Part shown: piece by piece, positions 36,528-44,244 of the stretch
Layout of the letters: the number at the start of each line of letters is the position of its first letter
Position numbering within the stretch: position 1 is the stretch's first letter
Assembly (NCBI GenBank): GCA_900470805.1
Contig: UCCA01000018.1
Span: 434,001 to 498,000 of the forward strand
Reading direction: 5' to 3'
Source of the DNA: Hyphomicrobiales bacterium
GTDB lineage: Bacteria; Pseudomonadota; Alphaproteobacteria; Rhizobiales; Rhizobiaceae
Length of the DNA: 64,000 nt
Made by a program: the position numbers and the translations under genes
Notes under the pieces: model-generated
Database searches by the model: none
Told to the model about the DNA's origin: nothing
The model's input: only the letters and a program-made list of their open reading frames with translations

Positions 36528-36652
36528 TACAGCGCCCGCCACAGATCCCGACCAGGCGGCTCGTAGTGAGCGCAACCGATGACCGAGGCAGCGATAAGCG
36601 CGCCGGCTATCACGATTGCGATGATGAGGAGCGCCCGGCGGGTTTTCGACAT
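36527..36652 (-). CDS. small lipoprotein or membrane peptide, 41 residues
   Basis: A Lys/Arg start (MSKTRRA), a hydrophobic segment (LLIIAIVIAGALIAAS) and the lipobox VIGC with Cys27, leaving a 15-residue mature tail. GAGGAGG is 5 nt before the ATG, and the stop overlaps the metallopeptidase start. It is translated with that gene. Possible roles (spanin-like or exclusion) are not decided by the sequence. Confidence 0.68.
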   Translation of the reverse strand: MSKTRRALLIIAIVIAGALIAASVIGCAHYEPPGRDLWRAL

Positions 36653-36669
36653 GACGCTCCTCCTCGTTG

Positions 36670-36924
36670 TTACTTGCTGACCTTGTCGAGGGTCAGGCTG
36701 TAAACTGCACCGGGCTCAAATTGCTCGATCGCGCCTGGGTTGGTGATGGTCATGGATAGCTCGCCCTGCGGCGTATACTTCGACCACTCGCCATTTCCTT
36801 CCGGTAGGCCGTTCAGGTAGCCACCGAAGGCGGCGGCGAGCTTGACCTCAACACAGACCTGATCGGGCTGGCTGGTGGCGTGGTGGTTGATCTGCTTCAC
36901 ATAGAACATTGCTTGGACGGACAT
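36670..36924 (-). CDS. small hypothetical late protein
   Basis: 84 residues, start at 36924 with AAAGGAGAAG upstream. The beta-rich sequence MFYVKQINHHA... VCVEVKLAAAFGGYLNGLPEGNGEWSKYTPQG has no family I recognise. It is the first gene of the leftward late operon, 17 bp before the small lipoprotein gene. Confidence 0.65.
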   Translation of the reverse strand: MSVQAMFYVKQINHHATSQPDQVCVEVKLAAAFGGYLNGLPEGNGEWSKYTPQGELSMTITNPGAIEQFEPGAVYSLTLDKVSK

Positions 36925-37078
36925 TCGTCTTCTCCTTTGTTGGTCCGGTACCGCCGGACGCGGATATTCGGGACTGCTTGCTAGAACCACTGCTTTTCAG
37001 ATAGCCATTCTCCCAACGACGCGTCGATGCTAGAATCGGCGAGACAGGCGACTACGGCTAGTACAGGGAGACAATTTT

Positions 37079-37270
37079 ATGCCGAATAAGAACCGAGCGC
37101 TTTCCGTCGTCATACGCTCAGACGAGCGGGGCCACTGGGTCGAATGGAACAACGATAGCGAAACTGGATCGCTTGGGCCTTACCAGGACGCTGACATGGC
37201 CGACAAAGTCCGAACAGCAAAGGAACGCGAACTGACTGACAACCTCGGTCACATCAGCGACGTAAGCTGA
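37079..37270 (+). CDS. small plus-strand accessory protein
   Basis: 63 residues, mixed alpha/beta, with GRGHWVEWNND-type strand content and no recognised family. CAGGGAG lies about 10 nt before the ATG. It stands between the late operon and the accessory block (37383-38140) and could be lysogen-expressed. Confidence 0.58.
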   Translation: MPNKNRALSVVIRSDERGHWVEWNNDSETGSLGPYQDADMADKVRTAKERELTDNLGHISDVS

Positions 37271-37304
37271 TCATCTACGGGGATGAGCCTAGCGGTGCCC
37301 ATGG

Positions 37305-37329
37305 AAAAACCCCGCCATTTCTGACGGGG
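37305..37329 (-). terminator. Rho-independent terminator
   Basis: Leftward CCCCG, loop, CGGGG followed by TTTTT (A37305-37309 on the plus strand). It ends the DUF982 gene at 37383-37676. Confidence 0.75.
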
Positions 37330-37382
37330 CTGTCGAAGGAATCTAAAACCGCTTAGCGGAATAAGTCTGCGGTATCACTTGA

Positions 37383-37676
37383 TCACGAGCCTAGATTGCG
37401 ATCGCTCGAGCGCTTAGCGACCAAGGGAACCTCATCGATGTTTGCCAGCATGTTCCGCTTAATCAAGAAGCGGCGAACGTTTTCCCGAATTGCCGGCAGT
37501 GGGAAGATCCCCTGAGCCGCCATGCGGCAAGCTCTCTCGATGACCTCGAAGCTAGTGTCTCTCTCGTGCTCTGGCCAGTCGTCTAGCACGTCGAAGACGT
37601 CTTCAAGGCTAGCCAGTTCCTGGATGTAGTGCCGTTTCTTCAGAAACAGTGGAGCGTCAAACAAAGTGTTCGCCAT
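37383..37676 (-). CDS. DUF982 protein, copy 2
   Basis: 97 residues with the DUF982 order: LEDVFDVLDDWPEHERDTSFEVIERACRMA... then a final helix IRENVRRFLIKRNML, though it is shorter in beta content at the start. The start at 37676 has GGAAAGGAG upstream. It is monocistronic with its own terminator. Function unknown. Confidence 0.7.
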   Translation of the reverse strand: MANTLFDAPLFLKKRHYIQELASLEDVFDVLDDWPEHERDTSFEVIERACRMAAQGIFPLPAIRENVRRFLIKRNMLANIDEVPLVAKRSSDRNLGS

Positions 37677-37776
37677 CGCTATCTCCTTTCCAAAGCGCGT
37701 TTGACGGCGCAAATTTTAGGATCGGAGGTCGAAAATTCAAGACCTTTTTGACGCACAAAGTGGACGCAAAAGTGAT

Positions 37777-37853
37777 TGGTTGCGGAGACAGGATTCGAAC
37801 CTGCGACCTCCAGCTTATGAGGCTGGCGAGCTACCGGGCTGCTCTACTCCACG
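37777..37853 (-). tRNA. initiator-like tRNA-Met (CAT)
   Basis: A 77-nt cloverleaf with encoded CCA. Acceptor CGTGGAG pairs with CTCCGCA, except for a C1-A72 mismatch, which is a hallmark of bacterial initiators. The D-stem GAGC/GCTC has A11-U24, also initiator-type. The anticodon loop is CTCATAA. The anticodon stem CCAGC/GCTGG lacks the usual three G-C pairs at 29-31/39-41. It lies inside the prophage, in the accessory block. Confidence 0.85.
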
Positions 37854-38014
37854 TGATTGACAGTAAATTGGCTCCAGAGGCCTCGGCGGAACCGTATCTC
37901 TGGCTTATGGCGCCCCGTGAGGGGAAGTGGTCCTCAAGCTCAAGGCCAAGGAATCGCTTGCATTCTTTCTTGTGCTGCTCGGTAATGGGCCATTGTCTCA
38001 CACAGGAGGAATCA

Positions 38015-38140
38015 ATGGCCAAGGGCCAAGCTAAGAGCAATAAAGAAGTCCGCAAACCCAAGAAGGACAAGGCCGCTCCTGCCGCTGCGCCTACGCTTGG
38101 CGCTAAAACGGTCGAGACGAGCAAGCAGAAGAAACCATGA
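38015..38140 (+). CDS. small Lys-rich basic protein, 41 residues
   Basis: MAKGQAKSNKEVRKPKKDK at the start, then an Ala/Pro segment and TSKQKKP at the end. CAGGAGGA lies 5 nt before the ATG. I recall similar small basic proteins of unknown function in rhizobia. The charge suggests nucleic-acid binding, which is inference. Confidence 0.68.
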   Translation: MAKGQAKSNKEVRKPKKDKAAPAAAPTLGAKTVETSKQKKP

Positions 38141-38146
38141 GCCTTC

Positions 38147-38174
38147 GCCTCCCCGATATCGTCGCCGGGGAGGC
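38147..38174 (+). terminator. hairpin after the basic-protein gene
   Basis: GCCTCCCCG and CGGGGAGGC form a perfect 9-bp stem with a 10-nt loop. There is no T run after it, so termination is uncertain; it may belong to the structured region that follows. Confidence 0.5.
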
Positions 38175-38238
38175 CTAAACCTCACGCGCAGAGGCGCTCC
38201 CGAGCGATTAGTGCAGGTCTCGCCGTAGCGATCACCGA

Positions 38239-38594
38239 GAGCAATGCACCTTGGGTGCATGCTCGATGAGTGGCCCGCCGGAGAGCATGTTGGAGCGGAG
38301 TGGCGCTGCAGCGTCGCCTCGCGATCGGCTGTCTGTGTAATGCCGATCCCTTGGAACCACTCCGATCAAGGGCTGGGATGCACCCCAGCTGTCAGACCCT
38401 ATCCGGGCATCCTGCGGATGAGGCAGGATGCTGTGTTCGGAATCAACAGGCCATGGCCCACTTGCCAACCTTGATTTCTAATTTTGGAATTAGTGGATTT
38501 GACTGCGTTTGGCGCAAATCACCACCATATCCACTACATACCCTGCTCGTTGTAACGAAACAAGATGGGATTAAGCACGTTTGCGCTTAATCCC
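38239..38594. ncRNA. structured gene-free region, candidate noncoding RNA
   Basis: No coding signal in about 330 bp, but a dense series of hairpins. These are 38239-38264 (GAGC-n-ATGCACC / GGTGCAT-GCTC), 38407-38431 (GCATCCTG / CAGGATGC), 38478-38493 (CTAATT / AATTAG), 38491-38536 (TAGTGGAT / ATCCACTA), 38496-38520 (GATTTG / CAAATC) and 38567-38594 (GGGATTAAG / CTTAATCCC). Several share bases and are therefore alternative pairings. The last spans the stop of the leftward DUF6456-like gene. The strand is not known. Confidence 0.5.
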
Positions 38595-39125
38595 ACGGTT
38601 TGCATAACCCCAATTTCGGGCAAGCTCGTCGAGTCCGTCCTTGAGGTAGTCTGTCAACGTCGTGCGTTCCCGATGAGTGGTCGCAAGCTCCTGGATGGCG
38701 TATCCCTGCCCCGCTACCTTGCTCATGATGTCGTAGGCCTTATTACCAAGCACAGCCTTGGCTCGCTTCAGTTCCATGCCCGCTTCGATCTGCCGTTCTG
38801 TCAGCGCCTCGCGAGCGCCGCCGCCGTCGACCTGCTCACGGCTGTAGTCAAATGAACCGGCGCCGGCACCGCCCAACGCCTCCCAGAGCGAACGAAAGCG
38901 ATCGGCCGCCGCCTTCTGGGATGCGTCGATGTGCTTGCGCGCTGCGAGGGTGGTGATTGCACTCTCGCGAATGTTGACGACAGCCTTGATCTTGACCGGG
39001 TTAGCACCCTCCCCGTCATGGGCGCTGGAGTAGTATGGATTATCCACGTAGACCGCCTGCAGCTTTGCCTTCTCCTGCCAGCCTTCGATCTTCTTTTTCT
39101 TCTTCGCCGCTTTCTTGTCCGCCAT
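38571..39125 (-). CDS. DUF6456-like protein, possible regulator of late genes
   Basis: 184 residues. A Lys-rich N-terminus (KKAAKKKKK) precedes DRFRSLWEALGGAGAGSFDYSREQVDGG and LTERQIEAGMELKRAKAVLG, the order of DUF6456, which is found in phage and rhizobial genomes. It is the last gene of the leftward early operon, where lambdoid phages carry an antiterminator. That role is inferred from position. The 3' end overlaps a strong hairpin. Confidence 0.7.
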   Translation of the reverse strand: MADKKAAKKKKKIEGWQEKAKLQAVYVDNPYYSSAHDGEGANPVKIKAVVNIRESAITTLAARKHIDASQKAAADRFRSLWEALGGAGAGSFDYSREQVDGGGAREALTERQIEAGMELKRAKAVLGNKAYDIMSKVAGQGYAIQELATTHRERTTLTDYLKDGLDELARNWGYANRGIKRKRA

Positions 39126-39159
39126 GTTCGTTCCCTCGTGTATCGAGCCCCGCAGCTCG

Positions 39160-39510
39160 TCAATTCGCCTTGGTCATGTCGGCATGGATGCCGAGATGTT
39201 CTTCGGTTTTTTGGAAATAAATCCGCTGGAGCCGTTCATTTGGTTTGAACTCTGGAATGAGATCAGCACGGCCGCCGCAAGCGTCGAACTCAGCGAAAGG
39301 GAATGGAACCCAGCTCACCGGATCCTTTTCGCTGTGCCAGTCGGGATATCCGAAGGCGTATTGCTTTCCGCACTCCGCACAGTTGTTCATGCCGAACGTC
39401 ACCGTCCTATTGAGAGCGCCGCACCATGGGCAGCAAGCGCCGTCCGAGAAGCATGAGACAGGTCCCGGCAACCTGCGGAGGGCTTTGCTGAACTCTTCCA
39501 TGTCGCTCAT
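39160..39510 (-). CDS. zinc-ribbon-type hypothetical protein
   Basis: 116 residues with two CxxC pairs (CCPWCG at about 27 and CAECG at about 43) typical of a zinc ribbon. The start at 39510 follows GGAGGCGG and overlaps the previous stop as ATGA. Possibly nucleic-acid binding. No family named. Confidence 0.65.
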   Translation of the reverse strand: MSDMEEFSKALRRLPGPVSCFSDGACCPWCGALNRTVTFGMNNCAECGKQYAFGYPDWHSEKDPVSWVPFPFAEFDACGGRADLIPEFKPNERLQRIYFQKTEEHLGIHADMTKAN

Positions 39511-39821
39511 CTTGCCGCCTCCATCCGCTCGACCTGGACCACCCGGCCGCCACCCATAAAAAGCTTCTCCGCCTTTTCCCTGCGCGCTTGCTGAATGCTC
39601 GGCGTCGCGTCGAACTTCTCGCCGCGGATCTCTCGGCCGTTCATGAAGGCCACCATGTGCTTCAAGCACTCCTCGGCTGCCTCGCCCTTGCTGCCGAACA
39701 CCTTCGGTCGATCACCGGTGTCCATGATCGGCGACGGCTCGCTGTCGCGGCAGAGACGGACCATTGCCCAGAAGCCAAGCCCACCGGGGACACGGCGAGG
39801 AAATGCGTTGTAGCGGTTCAT
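39507..39821 (-). CDS. hypothetical early protein
   Basis: 104 residues, basic at the N-terminus and helical with a segment EAAEECLKHMVAFMNGREIRGEKFDATPS. ATGA overlaps on both sides place it firmly in the early operon. No function recognised. Confidence 0.62.
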   Translation of the reverse strand: MNRYNAFPRRVPGGLGFWAMVRLCRDSEPSPIMDTGDRPKVFGSKGEAAEECLKHMVAFMNGREIRGEKFDATPSIQQARREKAEKLFMGGGRVVQVERMEAAR

Positions 39822-40420
39822 GCCTCACCTCGCTGCGCTTCCGTCTTCTGGACTGAGCTGAGGATCGTCGTGTGATCGCGGTGGAAGATCTTGCCGATGC
39901 GCGGCAAGGACAGATCCTTCCTTTCCTCGTACACGGCCATCATGCAGGCATGGCGCGGCGCAATGAGATTGTGGGTGCGACGGACGCCTTTAATGTCTTC
40001 CCAAGTCACGCCGGGATACTGCCGAAGAACCTCCGCAACAATTTCCGGCACGCTGCGCCGATAATCGGTGGTTGCCTCCCCGTCTTCGTCTATCGGGGCT
40101 TTCAGCATCTCGGCTTGAGACAGAACCCGCGCTCTCGCATCGGCGAGGTCAAGCTCGAGCAATTCCATCTTGCGTTCGGTGTCTCGGTGGTGCTGCTCTC
40201 GGTCGGCGACAAAGCGAAGACTGGTCTGCGCTCTGGCAAGCGCCCTTTGCAACTTTGCGATCTCTTCCCGCAGTTCGCCAATGATCAGCGCCTCGGCGCT
40301 GGTCTGAGGTACAGGCAAGCGCTTTTCACCGCGATTGAGCCTGGCGCGCACTTCGATAGCCGCCTGCTTCTGGGCTATCTCGATGGCATTTCCTGTGAAT
40401 TCTCTGGCTTCGACAATCAT
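39818..40420 (-). CDS. DnaA C-terminal-domain protein (DnaA-box binder)
   Basis: 200 residues. An N-terminal coiled coil (about 45-115) is followed by a DnaA domain IV-like HTH at about 128-198: VRRTHNLIAPRHACMMAVYEE, then SLPRIGKIFHRDHTTILSSVQK, which contains the DHTT signature that reads DnaA boxes. It lacks the AAA+ domain. It likely directs phage replication or competes with host DnaA. It is coupled to the next upstream gene by ATGA. Confidence 0.85.
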   Translation of the reverse strand: MIVEAREFTGNAIEIAQKQAAIEVRARLNRGEKRLPVPQTSAEALIIGELREEIAKLQRALARAQTSLRFVADREQHHRDTERKMELLELDLADARARVLSQAEMLKAPIDEDGEATTDYRRSVPEIVAEVLRQYPGVTWEDIKGVRRTHNLIAPRHACMMAVYEERKDLSLPRIGKIFHRDHTTILSSVQKTEAQRGEA

Positions 40421-41238
40421 CTGAAACTCCGCTCTGATCTTGCCTTTTCGGCGGCTAGGTACTCTTCTCGGGACTGGGGCTTGCGCAGGTGGGTCAAGCC
40501 GTTCTGGGTCTGGGGGCGCTTGTCAGGCGGCTTGAGCTTCGCCAGGCGTACCCACATGCGCTTGCTGAGGTACTTGCCGGCGGAGACGACGGCGGTCCGT
40601 CCGCCGCCCTTTGCCGCTTCGACGTAGGCGGAAGACTTCGCCATGGCTTCTGAACGGTCTTCTGCGCTCAGTTTCTGCCAAGCGGCGAATGCAACGTCGT
40701 CGTCATCGCTGGCGGCAGATGGCCAATCATTGAACCAATCCAAAAATTCGGCGCGCTCGCGCGTTTCTTTTTCAATTTGATCCTTTTCCATCCTCCATCC
40801 TCCATCCTCCATCTGCGGAGACTTTTCCGAACCTGTTCCGTACTGGTGGGGAACAGGTTCGGAACCTTCCTCATCTGACGGCTCAGGATTTGCCTTTGCG
40901 CCGACGTATTCCAACCATTCAGCGGGGAGCATTCCCGAACTGTTCGGCTTCTTAGGGCGCTGATAGCGCTGGAAATTGCGGATAACACCCGGTTTTTTTG
41001 GGTGGCTTTCGAGGCGCGAGATGCAGCCAGCGTGAACCAGATCCAACAGCAATTCATTGACGTCTAAATTGTCGACGGGGAAGATTCGGGCCTTCAAGGT
41101 CAGCGGCTTCCATTCGAAAACGCCGTCGTCAAAAGCCTCGGTCCAAATCCCCATGAGCAGCAGTCGGCCATAGGCTGACAGGGACATGAAGGCGTCGTCA
41201 GTCCATATTCCTGGGTGGATGGAGCGGATCCTAGCCAT
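40417..41238 (-). CDS. replication initiator-like protein
   Basis: 273 residues. The N-terminal block RSIHPGIWTDDAFMSLSAYGRLLLMGIWTEAFDDGVFEWKP is the winged-helix-like start shared by phage replication and DnaD-related proteins (lambda O type). A middle Pro/Glu linker contains a 7-bp tandem repeat, and the C-terminal part is basic. It lies next to the DnaA-domain gene, so the two probably form the phage replication module. Confidence 0.75.
   Translation of the reverse strand: MARIRSIHPGIWTDDAFMSLSAYGRLLLMGIWTEAFDDGVFEWKPLTLKARIFPVDNLDVNELLLDLVHAGCISRLESHPKKPGVIRNFQRYQRPKKPNSSGMLPAEWLEYVGAKANPEPSDEEGSEPVPHQYGTGSEKSPQMEDGGWRMEKDQIEKETRERAEFLDWFNDWPSAASDDDDVAFAAWQKLSAEDRSEAMAKSSAYVEAAKGGGRTAVVSAGKYLSKRMWVRLAKLKPPDKRPQTQNGLTHLRKPQSREEYLAAEKARSERSFR
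40788..40813. repeat. 7-bp tandem repeat in the replication gene
   Basis: Unit CCATCCT, about 3.7 copies, coding for a short Met-Glu-Asp-Gly-Gly-Trp type stretch. A gain or loss of one unit would shift the frame in the gene, so it may allow phase variation. Confidence 0.75.
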
Positions 41239-42025
41239 CTTGGCTCTCTTCGCTTAATACCACCCCACAGGCAGCGGCAACTATACGATTGAAGTCTTGC
41301 CAATCGTCGCAAACCTTCGCAGATTCCTCTAACTGGGCTTCCGAAGCGTCCCACTCCCAGTACATTTCTTCGAGCGCCTTGATGTACCTACCATTCTTGT
41401 TTCTCAGGCGGCGGCGCAGTATGCCTTGCGTGTAAGCGAGCTTCTGGATGTAGGGTTTCTCGATTGACTGCCGCTGGATTGAGCAGATGGCCGGTATCTT
41501 CTTGAATGCAATTTCCCACGATTTTTGGTCCGGCTCATCGCCTACCCAACGCATGTAAATATCGAAAGCCTCATCCACACCGGCCAGGACCTCGTCAAAC
41601 GAGTACTGCTTTAGCCATTTTCTGATCGACGACTTGCCGTTTTCATTCGGCATGAACGATCCGCGTTCTCCAATGCGATCCGCGATCATCTCGACGGTGT
41701 CTATTTTTACCCGCTCGAGTTCGTCTCTCCACTCAAGCATCATTTGTAGCTGTTCCCGTCTCGCTTCGAGGATCTCGAGCTGGGCGCGCTGACGTTCCAC
41801 CACACTGCCATCGTCGATCAGGCGCGCGCCCTTTCCCGAATTGCAGCTCTCGCATGCAGTAACGAGGTTGAGGATGTCGTTCTGGCCTCCCTTCGCCACC
41901 GGGTGGAGGTGGTCGGCATGGAGAACAGCGTCTGGCGCTTTAGCGCCGCAGTACTGGCAGGTGAACTTGTCGCGCTTGAAGACCTCAAAGCGGAGTTTTT
42001 TGCCTATGGCTTTTCGGTTGCTCAT
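41231..42025 (-). CDS. HNH endonuclease family protein
   Basis: 264 residues. The N-terminal region has an HNH/McrA-type centre: CQYCGAK, then ADHLHPVAKGG and LVTACESCNSGKG. The long C-terminal part is helical and unlike a plain HNH nuclease. The start at 42025 forms an ATGA overlap with the upstream gene. Its role may be in recombination, packaging or defence; context does not settle it. Confidence 0.78.
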   Translation of the reverse strand: MSNRKAIGKKLRFEVFKRDKFTCQYCGAKAPDAVLHADHLHPVAKGGQNDILNLVTACESCNSGKGARLIDDGSVVERQRAQLEILEARREQLQMMLEWRDELERVKIDTVEMIADRIGERGSFMPNENGKSSIRKWLKQYSFDEVLAGVDEAFDIYMRWVGDEPDQKSWEIAFKKIPAICSIQRQSIEKPYIQKLAYTQGILRRRLRNKNGRYIKALEEMYWEWDASEAQLEESAKVCDDWQDFNRIVAAACGVVLSEESQDG

Positions 42026-42396
42026 TTCCACACCTCGATCTCTATGCTGTAGGCGGCTTTGATGATCTTGCGGACGCGCTTGAAATCGCGTGTCACTACG
42101 CCTTTGACGTCGATCACCCGAAGGCGGCCGTCCTGCTCGACATCAATGAAAGCGAAGTCACATTTGTAATTTCCGATGATCTCGCCGTTGACGACCAGCT
42201 CGAACTTACGCTGGAGGGCGAGGCCGTAAATCTTGCCGGCGCGTTCCAGCAGCTTCAGTTGCCCATAGACCTCAGCCTCGCGCTTGCTGTCGAAGGTGAT
42301 GCCGTCAACGATGGTGCGCTTGGCGCCGTACTTGTTGCCTCGCTTCGGCTTGGAGACGGCGGCCTGGTACTCTTGGCGGGTCATGGTCTCTGTCAT
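42022..42396 (-). CDS. DUF1064 family protein, nuclease-like
   Basis: 124 residues. NKYGAKRTIVDGITFDSKREAEVYGQLKLLERAGKI at about 21-56 and a DFAFIDVEQ ... RVIDVKG strand pair show the restriction-endonuclease-like arrangement of DUF1064 (D...E/Q-x-K). It probably resolves or cuts branched DNA. ATGA coupled on both sides. Confidence 0.8.
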   Translation of the reverse strand: MTETMTRQEYQAAVSKPKRGNKYGAKRTIVDGITFDSKREAEVYGQLKLLERAGKIYGLALQRKFELVVNGEIIGNYKCDFAFIDVEQDGRLRVIDVKGVVTRDFKRVRKIIKAAYSIEIEVWK

Positions 42397-42614
42397 GCTG
42401 ACCTCCCGGTGCGGATGGCGCGCAGATCAGACCGGACACGGCGCATGTAATCGCGCTGCGCGGTTCGGCGCTTCTCTTCCTTGATTCGGTCGGTGTGCCG
42501 CTGGGTAAGCTCGGCATTGATCAATCTGTCGGCTGCATGCTGCGGGATACCGAGAGCATCGGCGATGGCCTCAACGTCAGGACCGTGGATCGCGTAGGCT
42601 TCGGAGAAGGTCAT
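42393..42614 (-). CDS. small HTH-like early protein
   Basis: 73 residues, with a helix-turn-helix-like segment (VEAIADALGIPQHAADRLINAEL) and a basic tail (YMRRVRSDLRAIRTG). It is ATGA coupled to both neighbours. It may bind DNA; family not recognised. Confidence 0.62.
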   Translation of the reverse strand: MTFSEAYAIHGPDVEAIADALGIPQHAADRLINAELTQRHTDRIKEEKRRTAQRDYMRRVRSDLRAIRTGRSA

Positions 42615-42811
42615 GCTGCGCCTCGTTTGCGCTCTACGGCGCGTTCAAGGTCGTCGCGTAGAGCCTTCATAACGTCGAGGCGGCGCTGCTTTGTCTCAAT
42701 CTCCGTATGGGGGCGCGGCGCCTTGCTGCCGTTCCCGAACGAAGCCAGCCAGCCGCGGGTCATCTCAATGACCTTCGTGACCTCCTCCAGCTTTTCTTCG
42801 GCGCTATGCAT
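42611..42811 (-). CDS. small helical early protein
   Basis: 66 residues, coiled-coil-like. The start at 42811 has GAGGCG upstream; a longer frame upstream lies in the preceding gene. No family recognised. Confidence 0.55.
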   Translation of the reverse strand: MHSAEEKLEEVTKVIEMTRGWLASFGNGSKAPRPHTEIETKQRRLDVMKALRDDLERAVERKRGAA

Positions 42812-43121
42812 TTGCTGGCGCCTCATAATTCTCTTTGAAGGCGTCGAACGCCTCGCGGGCAATCGGCCGAAACGTCTGCGACGATCCAGCGAAGAGCCCA
42901 TCGTTTACGGGCTCTACCAACCCGTGCTCGATCAGGAAGAGCGCGGATCCAGGAGGAAACGACTGCCCCCCCCTAGCGCCAAAATAGATGTACCCTGCTC
43001 CACGTTCGGCAGCCTCTTCCGTGCTGGAGATTTGCCGGCACAGGGTATCGTCGCCGCGGATCAGCCGCGCATAGGCAACGCAGATGTTTTTGTGAAGCTT
43101 ACGAAATTTTGCCTTTGCCAT
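42804..43121 (-). CDS. hypothetical early protein
   Basis: 105 residues, basic start (AKAKFRKLHKNICVAYARLI) and a central region GAGYIYFGARGGQSFPPGSAL. ATGA overlaps the upstream methyltransferase-like gene. Function unknown. Confidence 0.6.
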   Translation of the reverse strand: MAKAKFRKLHKNICVAYARLIRGDDTLCRQISSTEEAAERGAGYIYFGARGGQSFPPGSALFLIEHGLVEPVNDGLFAGSSQTFRPIAREAFDAFKENYEAPANA

Positions 43122-43753
43122 TACGCTGCCCTCGCCTGTTCGATTGCGTAGCCCGCCCACTGGTCAGCCATCGCTTCAGCGATGCCGGTGAAAAATCTGG
43201 ATCTCTCTTTCCAGCGATCAGGACCGGGCGGCATACGGTGGACGCGCGCCTCGCGGCCTTCGACGACATTGGTGGGTATGAGCGGCGGCAGGCCTTTGAG
43301 CCAGAAGCATGTGCGCTTCACCTCCGGATGTCCGAACTGCCAAGGCTGGACGCTCTGAGCGAAATCCTCGTAGTTCTCGATGCGGGACTTGGCATGTCGA
43401 TGCATGACCGGATTCTCGATCGCGATACGATCGATCGGCGCATTCCAGAACGAGGAGAACAGTGCAGCACCTTCGTCCAGTTCGGCCCACATCTGCTCCG
43501 ATGTCTTGCCGGGAGGCGGCGTGGTCAACCAACGGACACCGGAATTGCAGAGCCGAGTGCATGGCGGATGGGCGACCATGAGCATGTCCCAACCGTCATC
43601 CAGCAGATCGCGGGCGTCGCCTCGGATATGACGGTTGCTGCCGTCTTCAGCTGGCAGTAGGTCGCATGACCATGCATCATGACCGCGATCGAGGAACGCA
43701 TTGCGGACAGTGCCAGAGAACTCACAAGCGACGAGGATCTTCATGCTGGTCAT
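43121..43753 (-). CDS. C5 cytosine-methyltransferase-like protein
   Basis: 210 residues. A motif-I-like EFSGTVRNAF (11-20), motif IV-like HPPCTRLCN (62-70, with PPC at 63-65), and IENPVMHRH (112-120) resemble cytosine-C5 methylases. It is about 100-200 residues shorter than typical ones, which have a separate target-recognition domain. It may need a partner or have lost part. The start at 43753 follows GGGAAGAG. Confidence 0.6.
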   Translation of the reverse strand: MTSMKILVACEFSGTVRNAFLDRGHDAWSCDLLPAEDGSNRHIRGDARDLLDDGWDMLMVAHPPCTRLCNSGVRWLTTPPPGKTSEQMWAELDEGAALFSSFWNAPIDRIAIENPVMHRHAKSRIENYEDFAQSVQPWQFGHPEVKRTCFWLKGLPPLIPTNVVEGREARVHRMPPGPDRWKERSRFFTGIAEAMADQWAGYAIEQARAA

Positions 43754-43801
43754 TGCTCTTCCCTCAGTTCTGGGCAAATCCATTCAGCGAGGCCAGCAGC
43801 C

Positions 43802-44194
43802 CTATCTCTGAGCCACATCGCGAGAGAGTGCCGACGATCGAAGCTGAGCCATCTGACGAAGAGCGGCGGTCTTGGCTTTGTATTCGGCATGTTCTGTCCT
43901 CGCTGCCCGTATTGCTTCTGCCGTCTCGAAAAGCTCGACCATCTGGAAGTGCTTCACCGTCCGGCTTTCGTTGTTCCACCACCCCCGCAGGCGGCGTTCC
44001 GTCCATTGGTTTTCTGGGTCGTCGTTGTGAGGGAAGCGCTTGCGCAGCTCCTTGCAGGCATTCCGGAACATGTCGCCGATGTGGCGCCTCGCCCCGATCT
44101 CCGCGATCAAGAAATTTGCTGTGGCTACGTCGTTCATCCGCTTACTCACGCCCTGTTTTAGTTTCCCCGCATTTCCGGGTGACTTTTCCGACAT
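43802..44194 (-). CDS. hypothetical early protein
   Basis: 130 residues, helical. The segment MNDVATANFLIAEIGARRHIGDM precedes WTERRLRGWWNNES. CAGGAG lies about 10 nt upstream of the ATG. It has a Lys-rich N-terminus and may bind DNA; no family recognised. Confidence 0.6.
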   Translation of the reverse strand: MSEKSPGNAGKLKQGVSKRMNDVATANFLIAEIGARRHIGDMFRNACKELRKRFPHNDDPENQWTERRLRGWWNNESRTVKHFQMVELFETAEAIRAARTEHAEYKAKTAALRQMAQLRSSALSRDVAQR

Positions 44195-44244
44195 GTGGTT
44201 TTGCTCCTGTGCGATCTTGGTCTCGTTCGAAGGAGACGCTTGTG

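Noticed and set aside
39872..40627. Plus-strand frame of 251 codons over the replication genes
   Set aside because: Antisense to two genes with recognised domains and ATGA coupling.
43666..44244. N-terminal part of a long plus-strand frame
   Set aside because: No start signal; it overlaps minus-strand early genes. Only the part from 44245 is kept.
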